Source of the DNA: Ischnura elegans
Lineage: Eukaryota > Arthropoda > Insecta > Odonata > Coenagrionidae
Direction of reading: 5' to 3'
Length of the DNA: 64,000 nt
NCBI RefSeq assembly: GCF_921293095.1
Contig: NC_060252.1
Span: forward strand, 43,276,881-43,340,880
The notes under the pieces were generated by a model. That model ran no database searches. It was given only the letters and a program-made list of their open reading frames with translations, and was not told where the DNA came from. Positions 23,783 to 35,942 of this stretch are shown piece by piece (positions within the stretch are counted from its first letter, which is position 1; each line of letters starts with the position of its first letter). A program made the position numbers and the translations under genes.

Positions 23783-25335
23783 ATTATAGAAAGTAAAAAT
23801 AAACTCGTAACAAATGCCTCTGACACTCAAAAGTCCTTGACTGCGATGTTGTTTTCAGAGGGTCGAACAATGCCTTGTGTTGGTCTTACATGTATTACTA
23901 GGGATTGTTGAGGAATAGCTGGGAAGAGGGAATTTACAGGTGGGTTAAGGAAATGTTAAGATAGAAGTGAAAGGATGATACCAGTAGAGAAGAGATGTCA
24001 ACTTCCAATGCAATTGCATCCATTGGAGTGTTAATGATTGGGGGTTCCAGAAGTGCTTACGAGCACCCCCTGCAAATTAAGTCTCTTAGATGGGCGATTA
24101 TTAAGCAAGTTCCTAATTGAATATGTATTTAATAAAATCTTTTAAAATAATATTCTTCCGCTATTTTTCAACGACTCGACTATTACAATAAGGAATCAAT
24201 AAAATGAATAACAATGTAAACATTGCAAGTTATACTTCTTAATATTCAGGAAATGTAAGATTTTTTATTATGAACTATAATTATTTATCAAGAGAACGAT
24301 TTTGAAGATTTTAAATATTCCTTTTTCAAGGGGTTTCTGGGCTACGTTATTGCCCCTTATACAGGTAAATCGTGCGTGGGTGACGTGACACCCTTTGTAG
24401 ACATACCTATTGTTGGTTCTTTAGTGCCCGCTACAGAACCTAAATGTAAGAAGAAGAACTTTGCTTCATAAAAGCAAAGGAGAAATAGGTAATGCCCTGG
24501 TTGTCAAATCTCAACGGCGCAGAGGGCAATTTGAATAACCTCATTCCTGAGCGTAAAATTGGAGCACCGCTGAAAAACACGAGTTCCTTGGCCATCATGT
24601 GGTTTCCGATTTTGCCAAATGCCTTGCCTTTCCTCATTTCATTCATTTTACATTTAAAAATCATTTCACAGTTTAATATCGCTTTATGCGCACCAAAAAG
24701 AATTAATTTATACGACCCATTGCATACTTCTCTGACTGATTGACTATATTTATAACTTGCAGTTAACTTGGTGGACATCATTATGAAATTCGACTTTGAT
24801 GTAAGAGATACCGCTTACCGCATGATCATGATTGTTTATCGTCTTTAACTGCATAAAAGAGTGAAACTTATTCAACATTCGAGAGTGAGACTAATTCATG
24901 CTTCTAATTTAAGATTTCATTCCCAATGTTTATGAAGCCCATTCGATGGGAATGAACATCAGGTGGCCTATTAAACTGCTCAGGGGACATCCAAAGAAGT
25001 GGTTTGAGGAACTTCAGAAATTGACCTAAATCAATCATCCCTCGCGTTATCACCGAGGGTGTCCTTGGGGGCAAGTAAAGATATAATTAGCTTATTTGGT
25101 GGTCCAGCGAATAAACGTTGACTTATCAAGTTATCTTCAACAAGTATTCCATCACTCTCGCTTTCATCTGGAAAGAAAATAACGGACTGAATGCAAGCTC
25201 TTTGCGAATTAAGGGGGCTCACTAACTACGGGAAAAACGCAACTTTCAAAAAGTAATAAAAGCCACTGGTTCTCCATTTTCATTTGAAATCAAAGTGAAA
25301 TACTGCATTTATGAATGTAAAATATAAAAACCTGT
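23783..25335. other. No gene recognised between satellite and segment A copy 2
   Basis: AT-rich. A 113-codon minus frame (24781-24440) and an overlapping + frame (24492-24743) are the longest; neither resembles a known protein. It has no counterpart to the right of copy 2. Confidence 0.35.
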
Positions 25336-26837
25336 ACATATTATGACTTTTGTCGAGGACGCCGCGCCAACATCAGTATAAAATCTAGAAATGTCCGTAA
25401 ATGTTTGAAAGTAATGTAGTATTTTAATCAAAATGAGTGTCATGCTGTTTATATTCAACGATAAAGGATCAATATTTGCAGATATCCTAAGTTTTGGTGT
25501 CGAAACCGCGTTTGTGCAGTGGAGGTATCGATACTTAAAAAAAACTTTTATCAATTTTGGTGCCTAAAATTTCTAATGTATACATTAATAACCCAAATAA
25601 ATTTTTTTAAATAAATGTAAATAATAACTAGTAATTAAAAAAACACTCACACACAAACACACACTTCTAAAAAAGTTAAGGAAAGTGCGTTCCAGCACTG
25701 CTTACTTTTCCATGACGTCACTGGTTTTAAGTCCAGTTTCATCAACTTTAACAATGCTCTGAAGAATATCTGGTAATAATTGCAAACAATCATCTACACC
25801 TTAAAATATACAGACAATAAATTGAGTGCACCACGGCCAAAATTCTAAAATTAAGTAGCTAAATGGTAAATCGTGATGGTCTGGAGTTAACGCTCATTCA
25901 AATAAAATCCACTCATCTAGTAGCCCTAGTAGTACTAGATGAGCAGATTTAATTCGGAGGGGGATATTGTTGGGTGTTTGTGCAGTGGAAATATCGAATT
26001 GAAACGCATCAAACATCATACTTTACATCAAATCAGCCGAATGATCCGTATACATAATGCTGAAAATTGAATTTATCGCTGATTAATGGTAAACACTATG
26101 AAATATATCAACATTTAAAAAAATGAAGAGTCAGAGGGCATAGATGCAAATAGGATCTCCAAAGCAGATCATACTGTATGTAGTCGTCACAAGGGAAAAT
26201 TTTCTGGGTGGCTAAAACTCACAAAGCCCACCCACCCTACTGGCGACGTGCCCATCTACATAAACGCTTATTGTAATGAATCATTTTGTAAAATGCTGCC
26301 ATCACATACGATAAGTCCTCCGATCACGATTAGGTGTTCCAATGCGGGAGGATGTTTTCTCCATGAGTACATTTCATAAGTAGGCAATTGAAATCTAATT
26401 CTACCCTAAATCAATGCATCCACTCTCTGCGAATAAATGTGACAAGTAGTAAAACTCTTCACCTCCTTATGTAGGTACAGTGTGCATTTGTCTTTCTCTG
26501 GAGTTTTGGTCCAATATTGAAAGCGGGTTCATTCCAATACCGATTTTCGGCAAATTTATGGATTTTAAACCAAAATATTAGAATGCATAAAACAGAATTA
26601 GGTAGTTCCTGTAAAAATGCAAGTAAAAAGTAAAGGATTTCATTAAAAATGCTTAAGGTTTTGCCCTGTTTGATAAATTAGATAAAATTTGAAGCCCAAG
26701 AAGAAAGCATTTAATAAATATGCCGATATACCGTGAGCGGAAGTAATACTTTTCATTCTGGACCACGACTCAAGAGAAAGAAAAATGAATTTATGCAATC
26801 TTAAGAGTATTTTCGACGTATTCCATTGTTTCAAAAC

Positions 26838-26843
26838 TTTATT
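26838..26843 (-). terminator. Polyadenylation signal of secreted-protein gene copy 2
   Basis: AATAAA on the minus strand in the same context and at the same distance from the stop codon (27129) as in copy 1. Confidence 0.48.
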
Positions 26844-27128
26844 ACTTATGCCACAGTTGGATGACAAGTTATTACACAGTGCATTCAAGAACCAACAAGA
26901 ACAATAGCAACACATAGTATGTCGATTGATTGGTATGGGATGTACAGACATGAATCCACAAGTATTGTTGATGTTGAACGGCAAAAAATCGAAAGCAAAC
27001 TACTCCAGGCATGATTTTCTAAAGAAGCAGTCCAGGATGCTGAAGGCAATACTGCGGCAAAGCGGATTCACCAAAATCCAGAGCGTCTCCTCTTTCATGT
27101 ATCAGTTTTAAATCAGTGGATAGTCCAG

Positions 27129-30100
27129 TTACGTGCAGGAAGAGTAATGTCCATCGTTGCAGCAGATGTACTGAGGGGTACTGGCCTTGAGGAACTCCCA
27201 GTTTCCGTCGCAGAGCTTGGAGAAGGCGGCGATCTGAGGAGTTTGAAGGTTGCAATCAGTTGATAAATAAAAGATACAGTTTCTGGCGTAATTCGGTGGA
27301 AATATTTATTTTTTAAAATATAACTAGCTATCCCATGCGAAAATTTCGTGCTTTCACACCATCGGGAAATAAGTATTATATTATATTATTATATTCTCAA
27401 ACCACCGGATACAACTCTTATTGGCCATTTTACACCGGCGTGTTCAACAAATTCAACAAGTAAACGTACACAAACGACCATGCCCTGGACCGGGTAAACC
27501 TACCCAGGCGGGACTCGAACCCGCGACCTCTTGTTTGGCAGGCGAGAACGTTACCCCGCCGCCACCGAGGCCAGCAAATGGAATATGATAAGAATGGAAT
27601 ATGTTAAGGAAACCGTGTAATTGGGGTTTGAATAGAGAAGAAGGTGTGTCATAAAGTACTTTCTTCGTGCTTGTTTCCTTGCAAAAATATATAAAACATA
27701 TGAATACAAAAAGGCAAGAGAGTCTGGTACCAGTAGGGACAATCAACACGTCATTGAATTATTGAATACTTTCAACACAATATTTTTATTTACTCGTGAT
27801 ACACGTTATCTTTAAGTTCATTACACACGTCTCTTTCAGAGTACGTTTAGCATTCTTCATACTTCTTTGATTTTATTTTTAATATTTTTGCCTGCTTGTG
27901 TTTTGTTTCTTTGGTTTAGTTATGGATTTAACGGGTTATTAAACTTTTTTTTTGAAGTTAAAAATAAAGAAATGTGTGGAGTCGATATACCTCGAGCGAG
28001 TAATCGACATGGAAAAATCGAAGCATTTAAGTTAAATTAATGGGTAAATAGTGAAATTTGAGACTGAGATTGTATTTTTAGCCAGAAGCCAGGGATTCAA
28101 CGTTTAAAATGATACCTCATTAGTCACTATATGTGAAGTATTAACGGAACATATGTACACGGAATGAAAGAAAAAGACCTTTATGCAATAATATAAAGGT
28201 TATTGAAAAGGACTTTTCTGTATCCATATTTATTTATTTTAACCCACCCAGGTTTCGGCGCATAATGCCATAAATAGATATAAGTGTGGAAACAGACAAG
28301 TCCTTTTCATTATGTTAAAAAACAGTTGATTAATGAAACTATAATAATTTAAGGAGCGAGTCAATCATTGAAACTAACAGACCAAGATTAAATTTATCTA
28401 AACGTTGCTTTCTCTGTATGGGGCCAAAGATATTTAATCTACTGCCCACTGAAATAAAAAAATTAATTCTTAATTAATAAAATGTTAAAACCCTCCAAAG
28501 ACAGGTTTTTCTCCAGAATAATTGAACATTTATTTTTATGTAATTTCATTGGAACACTAATAATGTAATAGTCTCTGTGTTTATTTTGTGGCATAATTTT
28601 TGTTATTTTATGGTGGCTGAATTCTGGTATTTTGACATTGGAGACCACCTTAGTTCCCTCTCCTTTTTCTATTAAAAATTGTACAATAAAAGATAATGGG
28701 AGCAAGTAAATTATTATATTATTATAAAAAGTTCGGAGATAAAAATCACTTTATGCACTTCAGTATAAAGTTGAGCTCTATGCTTCACATTATAAACCAT
28801 TCTTATTTCGACCCATTTGGCTCATAAAACAAAGCATTTGGGGAAAGATTTGAGGTTTTCCCGGTGGATAATACGTGAAAAATATTTCAAGTTGGCAACA
28901 TTGACTTTATCTTAAACGTTTCGGCAGCTCGCTCTGCTTTTAACTTCAGGGAAGACATGTATCGAGTTCTGTGGAGTAGCCGCAATACATATCGTTGGGT
29001 GTCACTGTTGAGCGTGGGAAAATTGAGTTACTTTCAAAAGTATGTATTGGGGCCACTTCCCATACGTCGACACTCTTCACCCCTCAAAACAGTAGCGAAA
29101 AGAGCTGTCGAAATGTTGGAGATGGAGCCATTCACACGGCTGTCAACCTAAGAAGAATTTATGCTAATCAAGGTATTCCAGGTGAGCTGTGGGGGAGGCG
29201 TTCCATCCTCAGGACTCCACCCTCACTTCCCAACAACCCTTTCCAATTATCCCTAAAGTCTAAATCACACGATCATTTTATCCGTCCGTTTGAGGGATAG
29301 CTCCAACGATAGCTTTTCAGGGACCAAAGAAATGATCGCTCCATCCATCATTTTAAGAATCACACGTCCATTCCCACCGTCCTTTTTCCATCGCTTTTTC
29401 CTGTCATTTTCTGTATTTATAAGTGTCTTTAAACTAAAAGCCGAACGTGTCGTTGCTATCGCTGTTAAAAGCTGTGCCAAGTGAACTGCATAGAGGAGGC
29501 CCAATTCTATCCGGCAGAAGGTAGATTTCTGTTGCCTCCTCGGTCGCCATTTAATCGGTTTAAAAAAATGTCCGCGGCGCGGTGATGAGTGCGATTAGTT
29601 CCACTTTTTTCCCAAATTATGATGTGTAATGCGTGCTATTGCGAGGAATAGCATTGAAAAGTTATGCGTTTGATAGATCACGTCATTATCTATATTAATA
29701 TCGGTTAAAACCGCTATTTATACCACATTTCCCCGTGAATCTCGGATCATTTTGTCCGTCAGCGACGCGAGTGGCGACCCATTTTGTAAACCCATTTGAA
29801 TATGCGGTGGTTAACAACACGTTTAAAGGCCAACTTGAGGATCCTCTTTTGTAATACTCATAGGCTGTGCGTCCTGATTGACTGAAGGACGGTGCAAGCT
29901 GTGGTTTCAGCGATGTCTCGAGTGATGGAAAAAGGGATGGAAATCCCATCCCTCGAGCTATCGCGGAAAATGATCGCGAGAAACTGTCATTTTTCCCGCC
30001 ATCGCTGGAGCGGTCGCTTAAGGTGTCCCTACAAAGGAATGGAAAAAATACGGCGTTGTTCAGTTTTAACCCTCACCTACTGCATCGAAAGACCGAAGGA

Positions 30101-32681
30101 ATCTTCTACAAGCATGCATCGTGTTCCCATGTAGTCATCGTTTTGGCTCAAAGAAAAGCTAAGTGCAACGCTTCGGCGCAATCACTAAAGTGCACCGTAA
30201 TTTCAGGTCTGAAGGAAGACCGTGTTCCTTGCCTTTAAGCAAATCCGGATGACTTACGCCTCCGAAATACCGTCATCGTCATAATGACGAAGCACAGAGT
30301 AAAGTTTGATCAGAATCACAACCTTGGAATTACCAAAATGCAAAAATGAACAAAGAAAGTCCCGCAATGACCAACTTTTACTCGGCAATGAATATTTTAA
30401 CCTTTATCGTCGATGAGTGTCCGAGGGCAAAACCTGTTCAAGGGTAAAGGAGGTACTTAAATGTAAAGAGGCTTACTCGCTAGATATCTCACTAACAGGA
30501 CACCTCTGTATTTTAGATTTTTTCTTTAAAATTGCCAAAAATTTATTTGAATTTTTTGCCTCACGTACGTCCTTCATTGCTCAAGTGATCTTATCGAAAA
30601 TATCATATCTCTTCATCCTTATATCTCTTGTTCCTATGAGGAATATTATTACCCTGGAGGTCTCTCTAGTCGGCCACAGTTACCCACCGCGCATTTTAAC
30701 AAAAGCCAATAGTCCCGTCGCTGACGGAAGAGCGTTCTGAATTTCACGGGAAAATAATCATTTATTGAGCTGTGAATGGAGATTTATCTTATTGATAATG
30801 TGATATATCAAATCCATAAATTTTCACTGATATTCGTCCTTATTTCAAAACTTATTTGCATTGGCGTCGATTGGTGTACGGGCTTCCGGGAGGTCGGAGG
30901 GGTATCGAATACCTTGAATGAGGGAGTTCAAGGGCCCTCCCCCGGAAAAAAATTAATCATGGAAATTGTGATTTTAAAGCAATTTTTACCCCATTTATAT
31001 CCAATTTAATACCCCATCAGGAGATTTTTCGCCTTATTCATAATAACCTCATTAAATTTTCTGGGCGACATATCCCGACGCATCAAATATAAGGGGGATG
31101 AGCTCCCCACAGGATAGACGTCAATGATTCATTGCAAATATTGAGAATAAATGGACCACTCTGTGCCCATCGCCGCACTGTGGACATTTTTGAAAACTGA
31201 TTAACACGCTCTAAAGGGGCAACATGAATTAACTTCTGAGGGACGGACTGGAGCCTCGTCTTTGAAGTACACTTGACTTTGCCCTTACCTCTCCCCTGTT
31301 AACATCCTTGTCGAGTAGACTGCAGGCCAATTCACCCACTGTCTTGCCGTCGGGTCTGACGTAGTCCAGGTTTCCGCCATCGGTCATCAGGCCAATCTGG
31401 AACAGCGGGAATGTATGATTTATTTTACGCTGAAATTCCTCTAAACTTTCAACACCCTAAAGCCCGAGCAAAATGACTAAATGTGACATAAATTGATTAA
31501 TTAAGAACTAGAGCACTTGATACAATACTCCTTCATTCACAGCCCAAACCATTCATCATCCATGAAATCGATTTCACTCGACTTACGATAGCTTTTAGCT
31601 CTCACCATAGAATTATTAACTTCCTTGCTACAAGCAAATATTAAGAAACATTTTAGCATTTTTCAGCTAATGGCAAACCTAACCCGAGTTGCGCCATTAA
31701 AAACTGTGAACCAATACAAGCTCTTTTTTTTATTTCAACCCAATATTTTTGCCAAGTAAAGTCATGTTAAGTTTTGTGAACAAGGATTAAGGCTAAAGTT
31801 CCCTCGAATGAACTCAAACACATTTTGGATAGTGGCACAGATTCGCGAAAGGATTGACGAGTTTGCTATAATTTCATGGAAAAGTTAATTAAGTTATAGA
31901 ATTCTCTGCGAGTTATTTTACGACTTTAAACCATTATGCCATCAATATTGCTCAGCAAAAATAAACGGCTAGACAAGCAAGGCATCGCATATTTAGGAAC
32001 CTCTTAACTTATCATAGTTATTTTACATTTGCTAAGTCAAAAACTTACCCTTATACAGGCAAAATTTCGGAAGATTAGATTAAATCATTTATTCTCATTA
32101 CTCATATTAATGTAAGACGAATCTTATATCCTTATAAGGCATTGGCTACACGATGTTTTGAAAATAAATGTATTGTAATTAATGCTAGAATAGAAATCGC
32201 ACAATTAACCAAAGAATTCACTTACGCTCTGGGCGCACATATCGGAGCAAGCCTTGTGCATATCATCTCCTTCGCAGCTGTCCACATGCTCATCCTCCTT
32301 GAGGTACATTCTTGAGGTCAGATCAGGCTGGCTGGGATCTTCGGATGACCTCAAAAAGGTCGCACACTGACACTGGCCTTCGGCGCTATTTTAAAGGAGA
32401 TAATCAAGAATGTAGTTAATTATTTTTGCAGCAATCATTCGAAATTATCCAGCAAGCATTTTACTATGCTTATATCACACGATTTAGTGCCACCAAGGGT
32501 AATTTTGCTTTCCGTCTCTGTGTTCAGAAGAAGATTAATTGATCTATGCAAAAATTGATCTCGTCACCGATTTGTAGTTTGTTTTGGCCAAATCGTCGCT
32601 ATATCAAACAAACAAATGCAGCGCTACTTACTTGGCATAGTGGAGAACTGCCACAAGGAGAACGGCAAGGAATCCCTTCAT
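27129..32681 (-). CDS. Small secreted cysteine-rich protein, copy 2 (4 coding exons)
   Basis: Second copy of the 140-residue secreted-protein gene, inside the duplicated segment. Coding exons: 32681-32632, 32385-32226, 31396-31289 and 27233-27129. All splice sites, the signal peptide, all ten cysteines and the stop are preserved. Against copy 1 the coding sequence differs at two bases, both replacements: Ala26 to Thr (GCC to ACC, exon 2) and Met104 to Arg (ATG to AGG, two codons before the exon-3 donor). No silent difference was seen. The intact frame argues that both copies are usable, but two changes are too few to infer selection. The same SINE lies in intron 3 of both copies, so the duplication came after that insertion. 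Confidence 0.76.
27453..27573 (-). mobile_element. tRNA-Gly-derived SINE (copy 2)
   Basis: Same element as at 2118-2238, carried by the segmental duplication. The tRNA-like head and B box are unchanged. Confidence 0.75.
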
Positions 32682-33669
32682 ACTGGAGGTTTATTTCAAA
32701 CTGATTCTGGAACAAAGAATAACAGTTATCCACCCAAAATTACAAGTAACAAAAAATGATAAAAAATCCCGAAGGAAATCGAATATTACAGCTCATAAAG
32801 ATTAAGAAACACATATGCACAATAGGACATGAAAATTCATTTCATAAATTCCACACTAATGCTTTTTTTCACGACAGTGGTTCTAGCAATACTATGCCAT
32901 TATTCAGGTCTCAATAATAAGTACCTTGATGATGAAATAATATTGTCGAAAAAATGATCGGGAAGAATAGTTCCAGGTATTTTCGAAGTGAAAAGTGTTT
33001 TAAATAAAACGTTTAACAACAATTTAAAAATTCCGGGGTTTTAACGCTTTCTTATATTTATTACACTAAACTTTCATCAGTCAATCACCTATCAAATGAA
33101 AGAGCAACTCAAACAGTTTTACATAAAAACCGACAAAAGTTCAATGTGAGCACTATTTGTCACACCTCACCGCCCTAAAAATATATTTGCATAAATACCT
33201 TCTACCTCTTGCATTTTGGAGAATGAAAGCTGAAGTGAAATATCAACACCCGAGCAAAAATTTGGCAGGGCTCACGGTGAGCTAAAATCATCTAAAGCCG
33301 GTGAAAATCCAAAAAGATTTTGAGTTTGGAAACTGAGGCTTCAGATAAAAATGCACAATAAATCTGCAAGCTTACGGTGTGGTACCCGAATTTTATGTTG
33401 TGAGCGCAAATTCACAATATTTATGACGTCCAATGAGCACCGATTCTACTTAGAGGTCTTCTAAATTTTTCCGCAAAATTTATTTTACAGAATTTAAGAG
33501 ATTTGAAGATACAAAAGTTATACAAAAAACCACTCATATATGGGTAAAGTACATGTTGCTCTAATTAGTTTGAATTTTCCTCGAGAGAGGGGAGAAGGGT
33601 AACTAATCCTCTCTGATCTCCTCCCTTGAATTAGTCCCGTTAAGTTACGTAGGATAGACTTTATAATAT

Positions 33670-34540
33670 TTTATGAATCTAACACCAGTTGGAAGACCAA
33701 ATGGATGGTTAAGGCAGAAACGCGGTGCTAAAGAATAACAGAAAGAAGGGAACTGTGGAGAAACATACGCTAGAGTAGGAACCGGTGGATAAGTCATGTC
33801 ATTTATGACAAAGCAATCACGTGAAAAATATAATGGAGTGATAAAGCGAAGAAAAAGTCCTCCGAGGAAGACCTAGAGACAGATATCATGGGAAAGATGC
33901 GAAAGGACACAAGTACGAAGTACATCAGGGACCTGAAGGAACCAGCAGAGAAGGGGAGATATTGAAGGCTACATTATACCAATCCCTGTGAATGAACCAG
34001 GTTTTGAATCCAGACTCTCACAAAGCAATCCAGTGCCCTGACCAGGAGCGGATTCAGGATCAAATATTGGCGAGGGTTCAAGGTCTGAGTCTGGGGAGTA
34101 TGGCGTACCCCAAGGTCCTTAAAATATAAATTTCCATAAACCGAAAATATTTTCTGGCTACGGCCTTGGATGAGAGTATTTTAACCAGCCAACACCGCAT
34201 TAAAATTCTTGAGATAGTTGAAAGGGAGGGGTAACTAACTTGTTTATGCCATATGAGGAAATGGAATGCAAAGAAACATTACGATCGGCTTAAGTTTATC
34301 AAGAGCATGTTTTTGAGAATCACGTCAGCATAGGAGGCTTACACGAATAAGAAGGAGCCAATGAGAGAATATTTATGTAAAAGTTTAGACAAAGCTGGTT
34401 AAGAGACTGATCAGGAGTTATGGCCTTTACGTCGCAGAAATGTGGACGCTGATGAAAGAATACGAGTTAACAACGGAGGAATTAGAGATATGGGATTGGA
34501 GGAGAATTGATAATGCGAAGTGGAAAGTTTAATGGGAAGT
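33670..34540 (+). pseudogene. Decayed LINE RT fragments, copy 2
   Basis: Duplicates of the two remnants at 8330-8640 and 9000-9200, with the same stops. Confidence 0.45.
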
Positions 34541-34652
34541 GGTAGTGAAGGAAAAACGTCGGTTAAAACCGATTTTTCGATCGATCGAGATTTAATCAAA
34601 ATGAAAAGCTCGACTTTCCAACATCATCGTCATCATTATTCAACGAGCCTAA

Positions 34653-34886
34653 AGGCCGTTTTACACGGTACACGGAATTGCGCAGTCTGACGTACGTGTG
34701 AAGGCGCAATCAAAATTGCGTCGTGTAAAGCGGCGAATTGCTAGAACACATGCGAGAATGCGTGGATGCGAGACGGCAAAATAGCCCCTGTTCTAATTTC
34801 GTTCATGCATTCGCGCAATTCCACGCCATTTTAGAAATTAATGCAGCTCTAACCTGCGCAATTCCGTGTACCGTGTAAAACGGCCT
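34653..34886. mobile_element. 234-bp MITE, Harbinger-like, TAA target duplication (copy 2)
   Basis: Same insertion as 9314-9547, inherited through the duplication (TAA at 34650-34652 and 34887-34889). Here both outermost repeats match perfectly (cGgcct); the copy-1 base is the derived one. Confidence 0.82.
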
Positions 34887-34888
34887 TA

Positions 34889-35356
34889 AGAATGGTTAGA
34901 CGAAGCTCGCCATTCCACTCTCCTATACCCTAACTTTTTCGTAGCGACATATTTCCTCTCATTAACATCCTTGATAACCTGTCCAATGTAACTCATTCGG
35001 GGCCGTCCCTTGTCCTCCTTCCCTTCCATCTGTCCTTCAAAGATTGTCTTTATCAGGCCATTATACCTCAAAATATGGCCAACTAAGTTTTCCCCGGCCC
35101 TAAGGCCCCGTCTTCTGCTTAAGGTTTTTAGGATAATTCTCTTTTCTCCCACTCTCCTTCGCACTTCCTCGTTACTTACACGGTCGATCCATCTCACCTT
35201 CATCATTCTTCGGTAGCACCACATTTCGAATGCTTCCACTCCTGACCTCTCTGCTGCTGTCACTGTCCAAGCCTCGCTTCCATAGAGAAACATTCTCCAT
35301 ATATAGCATCTGATGAATTGTTTTCTTACTTCTATGCTTGTATTCTCAGCAAAAAA
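34889..35356 (-). pseudogene. LINE reverse-transcriptase C-terminal fragment (copy 2)
   Basis: Duplicate of 9550-10017 with an equally open frame. One visible replacement restores an Arg codon before C-Y-I-W where copy 1 has Ile. Confidence 0.8.
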
Positions 35357-35942
35357 AAATCGAAATTTGAACCGAAAGATCGATTAATCGAAAAAATAGA
35401 CGGTTCTTTAAAAAACTGCTTTTACAAATACATGGTTATTACTTAATCGAAAAAACACTAAAAATACACATTCGAGTTTTAAAAAAAATCTCCTTAGAAT
35501 AAATGCTTACATTATTGGTAGATAAATTTACAAATGCTCCCACATCAAAGTTTGGGGAACACCGCCTATAACCATTCGACTTGACTAAAAGTTTTGAGAA
35601 AGATCAACTGATTGAGGTGCTTTATTGGTGTAGAGGGCGTGATTTCCAATCGGGTCTTTCACATGGGACGGATGACGTTATCATAGGCCGGTAGTGGTGC
35701 TGCTGAGATCAAACGAAATGGTCAAGATCGAACTCGAAAAATCGAGTTTGAATCGATAATCGAAGATCAAGGCTTTCTCTATCTCGATTTCCTCGATCTT
35801 TGGCATTTTTAAACTCGACTTTCGATTTTTATCGAGATCCATTGTTCCATCGCTCGAAAACAAGGAAGACAGGCAACGAAGTTCTCGACGTGGTGGGTGA
35901 TTAGAGGTATATTGTTGAGGAAATAGTCAATAATATACAAAA

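Larger units (their letters stand above)
25336..35942. repeat. Duplicated segment A, copy 2
   Basis: Near-identical counterpart of 1-10600. The offset drifts from 25335 to 25342 through small indels. Alignment begins at the first base of the window, so homology may extend further left in both copies. Confidence 0.95.

Noticed and set aside
24440-24781. 113-codon minus-strand protein
   Set aside because: An overlapping open frame exists on the other strand, with no signal, domain or splice context.
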